Source: Streptococcus chenjunshii (lineage in GTDB: Bacteria; Bacillota; Bacilli; Lactobacillales; Streptococcaceae). From it: a stretch of 64,000 nt of DNA. Below, in pieces: positions 57,093 to 64,000 of this stretch. Position 1 is the first letter of the stretch; each line of letters opens with the position of its first letter. The notes beneath the pieces were generated by a model. It saw only the letters and a list, made by a program, of their open reading frames with translations, had not been told where the DNA came from and made no database searches. A program made the position numbers and the translations under genes. The DNA lies in the NCBI RefSeq assembly GCF_003086355.1, contig NZ_CP031733.1, positions 2,356,001 through 2,420,000 of the forward strand, read 5' to 3'.

Positions 57093-59062
57093 TCTTCTGC
57101 TGCCTCCTTTTCTATTAACTCACTCTCAATAACGCCAAGCAATTCTTCCCTTGCTTGACTAACCGTCAAATCCGGTAGCTGACAAGCTGCTAAATTAAAA
57201 TGACCGCCGCCAAGACTTTCCATAATACGCTGAACATTAATCTGATTCCTGCTGCGAGCCGATATAGAAGTCACTTGAGCACTATTACGTGTCACGACAA
57301 AAGTCGCTTCTATTCCAGCCATAGAAAGCAGCATATCAGCAGCTTTACTGGCTATAACATTGGTGTAAACAGCATGTTCAGAGCCGCTAGCCAACAAAAT
57401 ATGTTCTCCAACTTTTTCGCCTTTCAGGACAAGCTCATTAATCAGCCGATATTCATCAAAATCAATTGCAGCAATATTTTGGATTTCCGCACTATCGCTT
57501 CCCAATGTCCGTAAATAGCTGGCAACATCGAAAGTACGGCTGGTTACACGTGTTGAAAAATTCTTAGTATCCAGCATAATCCCAGCCATCAAAATACTAG
57601 CCTGAATTTTATTCAGCCGCTTACGGGCATTCTGAAACTGAATCAGTTCCGTTACCAATTCACTGGCACTGCTTGCTCCGCTTTCCACAAAGGAAAGGAC
57701 GGCATTATCGGGAAAATCTTCATCACGCCGGTGATGGTCAACAACGATAATATCCCTAAACTGCATATACAGTTCTCTTGATAAGGTCAGAGACACCTTT
57801 GAATGATCAACCATAATCAGTAAGGAACGGGGAGTCAGCATGTCCAAAGCCTGCTCGACTGTAACCAAATGCATTTGTTCATCGGTTTGCAGTCTTGCTA
57901 CCGCTCTGGCAATATCTGGATTCATATCGGAAGGATTATAAACTGTGTAAGCATTATCCGTAATATTGCTGGCAAAAAACTGCATCCCGACAGCAGAGCC
58001 CAAAGCATCCATATCAAGATGTTTATGCCCAACAACAAAGACACTGTCGACCGTTTTGAGCCGGTCAGAGATTGCTGTCATCATTGCACGTGTTCTTGTC
58101 CGAGAACGTTTAACTGTTGAAACTGAGCCACCGCCAAAATACATAGGCTGTTTTTGATCGTCATTCTCGCGGACAACAATTTGATCTCCGCCTCTGACAA
58201 GAGCGATATTTAGGTTTTGTAAAGCGACTTGGCCAATTTTATCATGCTCACTGTCACCATAGGATATCCCCATACTTAAGGTCAACGGAAGCTTTCTTTC
58301 CTGTGCCTCTTTGCGAAAAGCATCCAGAACAGAAAATTTTACTGCCATAAGATCGCTTAGTACAGAGTAATCAGTAAAGAAATAAAAACGATCCATGTCA
58401 ACACGGCGGTAAAAAATCTTCTTTGCCTGCGTGAAATCAGAAATAAAGTTTGCAATAAAACTATTGATTTGCGAAACATCTGCATCTGATAAATCGTCTG
58501 TCACATCATCATAGTTATCAACTGAAATAATACCTATAACAGGACGCAGTAAACTGACATCTCCTAGCTGCCTGTTGCCCATAGAAGCATCAAAGAAATA
58601 AAAAATACCAGTTGATTCATCCAAATAAATAGAATATTTATTGCCGCTTTTTTCAAATGACTGACTGGCAGAACCATTGCGCTTGTTAGCAATGACCTCT
58701 TTGACAAAGCGATACTCAAATTCACCGTTTTCATTAGTGAATATAAGCTCGGCATAAGGATTAAACCAGACAATTTCATTGCTGGATAAATCAAATTGAA
58801 TAATGCCTACTGGCATCTGCTCCAGCAAGTTTTTTAAATTGACTTCAGTCTGATCATTCAGCAGCTCTATCTGCTCCAGTTCAGAAATTTCATAAGTCTC
58901 TTTCTGATAATAAAGCAAAGCAACAACAAACAGCAAAGTCAAAAAAATGGCTGTTAAAATAGCTGTTTGACTCTGAAAAACCCTAACACAGATTGCCAAA
59001 ATACCAAAGAGTATCAAACCAATCATAATCAGATGAATAGTTGCAAAACGAAATCTTCTCAT
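57089..59062 (-). CDS. gdpP: Cyclic-di-AMP phosphodiesterase GdpP
   Basis: 657 residues. Two N-terminal membrane helices, a PAS-like region ([14 protein letters not shown]), a degenerate GGDEF domain, then DHH/DHHA1: [30 protein letters not shown], and [14 protein letters not shown]. It degrades c-di-AMP to pApA and so influences potassium, wall and beta-lactam tolerance. All metal-ligand motifs are intact. Confidence 0.95.
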   Translation of the reverse strand: MRRFRFATIHLIMIGLILFGILAICVRVFQSQTAILTAIFLTLLFVVALLYYQKETYEISELEQIELLNDQTEVNLKNLLEQMPVGIIQFDLSSNEIVWFNPYAELIFTNENGEFEYRFVKEVIANKRNGSASQSFEKSGNKYSIYLDESTGIFYFFDASMGNRQLGDVSLLRPVIGIISVDNYDDVTDDLSDADVSQINSFIANFISDFTQAKKIFYRRVDMDRFYFFTDYSVLSDLMAVKFSVLDAFRKEAQERKLPLTLSMGISYGDSEHDKIGQVALQNLNIALVRGGDQIVVRENDDQKQPMYFGGGSVSTVKRSRTRTRAMMTAISDRLKTVDSVFVVGHKHLDMDALGSAVGMQFFASNITDNAYTVYNPSDMNPDIARAVARLQTDEQMHLVTVEQALDMLTPRSLLIMVDHSKVSLTLSRELYMQFRDIIVVDHHRRDEDFPDNAVLSFVESGASSASELVTELIQFQNARKRLNKIQASILMAGIMLDTKNFSTRVTSRTFDVASYLRTLGSDSAEIQNIAAIDFDEYRLINELVLKGEKVGEHILLASGSEHAVYTNVIASKAADMLLSMAGIEATFVVTRNSAQVTSISARSRNQINVQRIMESLGGGHFNLAACQLPDLTVSQAREELLGVIESELIEKEAAEE

Positions 59063-59139
59063 TTTAAACCTCTTAACTGGTCTATTATAGCATAAAACAC
59101 GTCTAAAAAATAGAGTTAGCTGTTTATTTACACCAGTAT

Positions 59140-61035
59140 TTAAGATTTACGAGCTGCTTTTTGTTTGCCTTCAAGATAGACCATTAAAATACTGATATCT
59201 GATGGATTTACACCCGAAATTCGGCTGGCCTGACCAATTGTTTCTGGATTAATTTTCTTAAACTTTTGTCGTGCTTCTGTTGCAATAGAATCAATGGCGT
59301 CCCAATCAATGTTTTTAGGAATGGGTTTTGCTTCTAAGCGTTTCATTTTAGCCACTTGATCAAGAGCTTTATTAATGTAGCCCTCATACTTAATTTCTGT
59401 TTCCAGCAGTTCAATCACTTTATCATCTAAATGTTCGTCAGCAGCACCAATAAAACTGACAATAAGACTGTAATCAATTCCTGGACGTCGCATAAACTCT
59501 CTAGCTGTCAAGGCATCTGTCAAAGCTTTGAAACCTAATTTTTCAATACGTTGGTTAACTTCAGGGGTCGGTTTGATTTTGGAGGTTGACAATCTTGTCA
59601 ACTCTTTGTCAAACTGTTGTTTACGCAATTGATAAACATGGTAGCGTTCATTGTCAACTAAGCCTATCTCACGTCCAAATTCAGTTAAGCGCATATCAGC
59701 ATTATCATGTCGTAAAATAAGGCGGTATTCAGCACGAGAAGTCAAAAGCCGGTAGGGCTCTGCTGTTCCCTTAGTGACCAAATCATCAATCATAACTCCA
59801 ATATAAGCATCACTTCGTTTCAAAATAAATTCAGGCTTGCCTTGAACCTTTAGAGCCGCATTTATACCTGCTACAAGTCCTTGTCCGGCAGCTTCTTCAT
59901 AGCCAGATGTCCCATTAGTCTGTCCAGCTGTAAACAGGCCAGAGATTTTTTTAGTCTCAAGTGTTGCACGCAGCTGATGAGGCAAAACAACATCATATTC
60001 AATAGCATAACCAGTCCGCATCATTTCTGCATTTTCCAGTCCCTTAATTGAATGCACCAAATCCTTTTGGACATCTTCCGGCAGGCTGGTTGACAAACCT
60101 TGAATATAAACTTCTTCTGTCTCACGGCCTTCTGGCTCTAAGAAAAGCTGATGACGTTCTTTATCTGCGAAGCGGACAATTTTATCTTCAATGGACGGGC
60201 AGTAACGCGGACCTACACCTTTGACAACACCCGAAAACATCGGTGCACGATGCAAGTTTTTTTGAATAATATCATGGCTCGTCTGATTTGTGTAAGTCAG
60301 CCAGCAAGGAACCTGTTCCTGTAGATAATCAGTATCAGCCGATAAAAAAGAAAAATGGTTAGCTTTCTTATCGCCTGGCTGAATATCAGTTTTATCATAA
60401 TTAATCGATGAAGCTTTAATACGAGGAGGGGTCCCAGTTTTAAAACGTCCGATTTCAAGTCCCAATTCCTGCAAATTATCGGCCAGACCGATAGAAGGCA
60501 GGCTGTTGTTGGGTCCGGAAGAATATTTCAAATCTCCTAAAATAATTTCTCCACGTAAAGCGGTTCCTGTTGTGACAATAACAGTTTTAGCAGAAAAATG
60601 CTGGTTGGTTGCTGTTCGTACACCAACTACCTTGCCGTCTTCAACTAAAATTTCTTCAACCATCGTCTGCCGCAAGGTCAGATTTTCCTGCTGCTCTACT
60701 GTATGCTTCATAGTTCTGGCGTACAGTGCTTTATCAGCTTGAGCGCGTAATGCCCGAACAGCAGGTCCTTTCCCTGTATTGAGCATTTTCATCTGGATGT
60801 ATGTTTTATCAATATTCTTGCCCATTTCACCGCCAAGCGCATCAATTTCACGAACAACAATTCCCTTGGCCGAACCGCCTATAGACGGATTGCAGGGCAT
60901 AAAGGCCAGCATTTCAAGATTAATGGTCGCAAGCAAAGTCTTACAGCCCATACGGCTGGCTGCCAAACTGGCTTCAACACCGGCATGACCGGCACCAATA
61001 ACAATCACATCATAATTCTCAGTAAAATTTGCCAT
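59140..61035 (-). CDS. mnmG: tRNA uridine-5-carboxymethylaminomethyl modification enzyme MnmG (GidA)
   Basis: 631 residues. FAD-binding [66 protein letters not shown] and the C-terminal MnmE-binding helices ([20 protein letters not shown]). Works with MnmE on the wobble uridine of several tRNAs. RBS TAGGAGAG. Confidence 0.97.
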   Translation of the reverse strand: MANFTENYDVIVIGAGHAGVEASLAASRMGCKTLLATINLEMLAFMPCNPSIGGSAKGIVVREIDALGGEMGKNIDKTYIQMKMLNTGKGPAVRALRAQADKALYARTMKHTVEQQENLTLRQTMVEEILVEDGKVVGVRTATNQHFSAKTVIVTTGTALRGEIILGDLKYSSGPNNSLPSIGLADNLQELGLEIGRFKTGTPPRIKASSINYDKTDIQPGDKKANHFSFLSADTDYLQEQVPCWLTYTNQTSHDIIQKNLHRAPMFSGVVKGVGPRYCPSIEDKIVRFADKERHQLFLEPEGRETEEVYIQGLSTSLPEDVQKDLVHSIKGLENAEMMRTGYAIEYDVVLPHQLRATLETKKISGLFTAGQTNGTSGYEEAAGQGLVAGINAALKVQGKPEFILKRSDAYIGVMIDDLVTKGTAEPYRLLTSRAEYRLILRHDNADMRLTEFGREIGLVDNERYHVYQLRKQQFDKELTRLSTSKIKPTPEVNQRIEKLGFKALTDALTAREFMRRPGIDYSLIVSFIGAADEHLDDKVIELLETEIKYEGYINKALDQVAKMKRLEAKPIPKNIDWDAIDSIATEARQKFKKINPETIGQASRISGVNPSDISILMVYLEGKQKAARKS

Positions 61036-61450
61036 TGTCTCTCCTATATTTCACCTATAGTTTTGATATTTGAATAAATTAAAGTAAAAAATTGAGCAGT
61101 CCATCCCTAATCCCATTCATAATTATTATTGGAAATACTGCAATCAGCTACTATTTTATACTTTTAGAATTAAGTAAGGAATTTTTTTCTTAAAATTTTT
61201 AGTCTTTCCAAAAGGGGCTTCTTATTGCAAATGCATAAAAGCCAAAACCCTCGAAAACTGTACGTTAAAAACGCACAATTCTCATGAGCTTTGACCATCA
61301 TGATTATTGTTAAAAACAGTGTAGTAAAATTGGCTTGAATATTCATTTTTTATTCAAAATGAGCACTATCAGCCTTTGTTTTATCATATATTTTAAAACA
61401 GACACCCCATAAAAAGGACTAGGTTTACACAATTTTTACACCTTTATCAA
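61036..61450. other. Interval between mnmG and mnmA
   Basis: About 415 bases. A 57-residue minus-strand frame (starting MNIQANFTTLFLTI, near 61340) has no RBS and no recognised family, so I do not call it a gene. No terminator or promoter of good quality is evident. Confidence 0.4.
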
Positions 61451-62587
<1,137 letters not shown>

Positions 62588-62593
62588 TCAAAT

Positions 62594-62653
62594 AAGATAT
62601 AAAGGGCATAAAAACAAGAAAATTTGAATACTCAAATTTTCAGCCCTACATTT
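62594..62653 (+). repeat. Possible diverged covarying-stem repeat upstream of mnmA
   Basis: It begins AAGATATAAAGGGCATAAAA, 13 of 20 positions like the constant left end of the family. GAAAATTTGA (62618-62627) pairs perfectly with TCAAATTTTC (62632-62641), and GGGC faces GCCC where the family has GGCC and GGCC. It sits just upstream of the RBS as at tag and sdpR. Membership is tentative. A second hairpin, GCACTT-AAG-AAGTGC, lies further upstream near 62714-62728. Confidence 0.4.
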
Positions 62654-62934
62654 TTAACATAGACTTGAAGGGTCTAGTTGTCCAAAAGTCGATTTGAAGG
62701 TCGATTTTGAAAGCACTTAAGAAGTGCCTAACTATTATATCATGAAATATAGATGCTTCAAACATTATTTTTTATAAAAAACTAAATGAGCAGCTTAAAT
62801 AATATTCAACTATTTTTGTTATACTGGTATAGAGTTTAAAATTTCCAGAACGAACAGAATTGATGGCAATTCAGCATCAGTTTTCTTCATTTTAACTTGA
62901 CATCAGATTTACAACACCTTGACAGGAGTGCATG

Positions 62935-63570
62935 ATGAAATTTATTTTATTCGATTTAGACGGAACTTTAGTTGATTCAAGTTCAGGGATAAAAGCCAGT
63001 TTTCGCCACACATTTAAAGAATTAAAACTTGCGGTTCCTAGTGACAAAGAACTGTCAACTTTTATAGGTCCGCCGCTTGAAACAACTTTTTCAGCTCTGC
63101 TCAATTCAAAAGAAACTGTTCAAAAAGCAATAGCTAATTTTCGACTGTACTACAAAAAGAAGGGTGTCTATGATGTTTTTATCTTTCAGGGAATCAGCGA
63201 AGCTTTAAGGGAACTCAAGACTGCAGGATATCAACTCTATGTGACAACCAGCAAAAATGAAGCGATGGCCCTGCTCATGTTAAACGAATTAGGCTTATCT
63301 GATTTTTTTAGGGCAGTTTATGGTGCTGTCCCCCACCGTTTTAAAAAAGCTGATGTTATCAGCACTTGTTTATCCCTTGAAAACATCAGTAAAGAAGATG
63401 CACTTATTATAGGGGACACCAAATTTGATATCATAGGCGGAAAATCTGTCGGTATAAAAACCTTAGGTGTTACTTGGGGAATAGGAACAGAGGCTGATTT
63501 ACTGGAAAATGGTGCTGATAAAGTTTGCCATACGCCTGCAGATATTAAAAAAGCACTTGCTTCTTTCTGA
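62935..63570 (+). CDS. HAD-superfamily hydrolase, phosphoglycolate phosphatase-like
   Basis: 211 residues. Motif I LFDLDGTLVDS, cap domain, motif II VTTSKNEAM, motif III region RFKKADV and motif IV IIGDTKFDIIGGKSVG. Resembles Gph/PpaX-type phosphatases; the substrate is not specified by sequence. CAGGAG precedes two adjacent ATGs; the second (62935) has better spacing. Confidence 0.85.
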   Translation: MKFILFDLDGTLVDSSSGIKASFRHTFKELKLAVPSDKELSTFIGPPLETTFSALLNSKETVQKAIANFRLYYKKKGVYDVFIFQGISEALRELKTAGYQLYVTTSKNEAMALLMLNELGLSDFFRAVYGAVPHRFKKADVISTCLSLENISKEDALIIGDTKFDIIGGKSVGIKTLGVTWGIGTEADLLENGADKVCHTPADIKKALASF

Positions 63571-63583
63571 TGCAAGTGCTTTT
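63549..63583. terminator. Convergent terminator
   Basis: AAAAGCACTTGC and GCAAGTGCTTTT, a perfect 12-bp stem that overlaps the end of the HAD gene and serves the convergent gene as well. Confidence 0.85.
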
Positions 63584-63585
63584 GT

Positions 63586-64000
63586 TTAGTAGCCCCAAGC
63601 TGATAGACCTTGAGCATTATAAGCGTTGATGGCCGAATTAATCTGATCCTGAACTGTTGCAGTTGAACCCCATCCTGGCATCGTTTGAAAGAGCCCCGAA
63701 GCGCCTGAAGTATTTGTCACAGTATAATCGCCATTTGACTCACGGGCAATGATATATTCCCATGTAGACTGAGGAACACCTGTAGCTGCTGCCATTTGTG
63801 CTGCAGCCTCACTGCCAACTGCACCAGCGGTATTGCCATTCGTTAGCCCCGATACTGGAGCGGCAGCTGTATCCGCAGAAACTGCATCTGCTGTTTCAGC
63901 TGTATAAGCTTCTGACCCCAGTTCCAACTCAGAAACAGCTTCTTCTTCCATGTCGACAGGATCTATATCCTGATGATCTTCTGAAGTCTCAGCAGCATCC
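63586..64000 (-). CDS. Secreted lytic transglycosylase-like protein (N-terminus beyond window)
   Basis: Partial; the frame stays open to the right edge, so the true start is outside. The visible part is an acidic, Ala/Thr/Glu-rich linker followed by a C-terminal SLT-like domain ([50 protein letters not shown]). The catalytic Glu would be the E of ARESNGD. This layout fits streptococcal wall-hydrolase proteins with an N-terminal LysM, which would lie outside the window. Confidence 0.8.
   Translation of the reverse strand, partial: DAAETSEDHQDIDPVDMEEEAVSELELGSEAYTAETADAVSADTAAAPVSGLTNGNTAGAVGSEAAAQMAAATGVPQSTWEYIIARESNGDYTVTNTSGASGLFQTMPGWGSTATVQDQINSAINAYNAQGLSAWGY

Noticed and set aside
61160..61350. 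57-residue reading frame between mnmG and mnmA
   Set aside because: No RBS, no recognisable family, unusual residue composition.

Overview
This is a chromosomal segment of a low-GC Gram-positive coccus, almost certainly a Streptococcus and probably close to the mutans group. The order spxA, recA-cinA-tag-ruvA-mutL, mutS-argR, argS, aspS-hisS, rpmF-rpmG and later rpsD, veg, dnaB(dnaC)-rplI-gdpP-mnmG-mnmA is the one I remember for mutans streptococci. The recA/cinA transcript also starts with a ComX-type cin-box, a streptococcal competence signature. I see no rRNA, tRNA or CRISPR array.

Layout. 1-21.4 kb: housekeeping DNA repair (recA, cinA, tag, ruvA, mutL, mutS), arginine control and charging (argR, argS), two YitT-type membrane proteins, aspS, a TMEM175-type channel gene, hisS, rpmF and rpmG. 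Several kinds of small repeat and one intact ISL3-family IS lie between them. 21.5-23.1 kb: a ClbS/DfsB-like gene cut by an intact IS30-family element. 23.4-35.5 kb: a type I restriction-modification locus, hsdR-hsdS-hsdM, carrying three extra AT-rich genes: a 1259-residue membrane-anchored YobI-like ATPase, a HAD phosphatase and a PD-(D/E)XK nuclease. 35.5-37.9 kb: an alpha/beta hydrolase and a MerR/SDR divergent pair with a textbook MerR promoter. 37.9-44.2 kb: an AT-rich sugar locus with a glucitol-family PTS, GutM, archaeal-type triose-phosphate isomerase, class II aldolase, FGGY kinase and GntR regulator. 44.5-46.3 kb: an SdpR-SdpI-CPBP operon. 47-48.8 kb: a TetR-controlled flavoprotein-like/membrane gene pair with matched operators. 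49-64 kb: mostly core genes again (rarA, an S66 peptidase, pgpA-like, rpsD, veg, dnaB, rplI, gdpP, mnmG, mnmA, a HAD gene, and a cut-off lytic transglycosylase-like gene).

Two signals stand out. First, the hsd locus looks like a composite defence island in which an ATPase, a phosphatase and a nuclease sit inside the hsdR/S/M cluster. Second, a repeat family of about 110 bp has nearly constant ends but stems whose sequence differs from copy to copy while base pairing is kept. It occurs as a five-unit array upstream of tag (two units identical, 114 bp), twice after hsdR, once upstream of sdpR, and perhaps in diverged form upstream of mnmA. A second repeat family of about 170 bp with GGGACAAAA-type inverted ends occurs three times. 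All family assignments come from reading motifs by eye; no searches were run.
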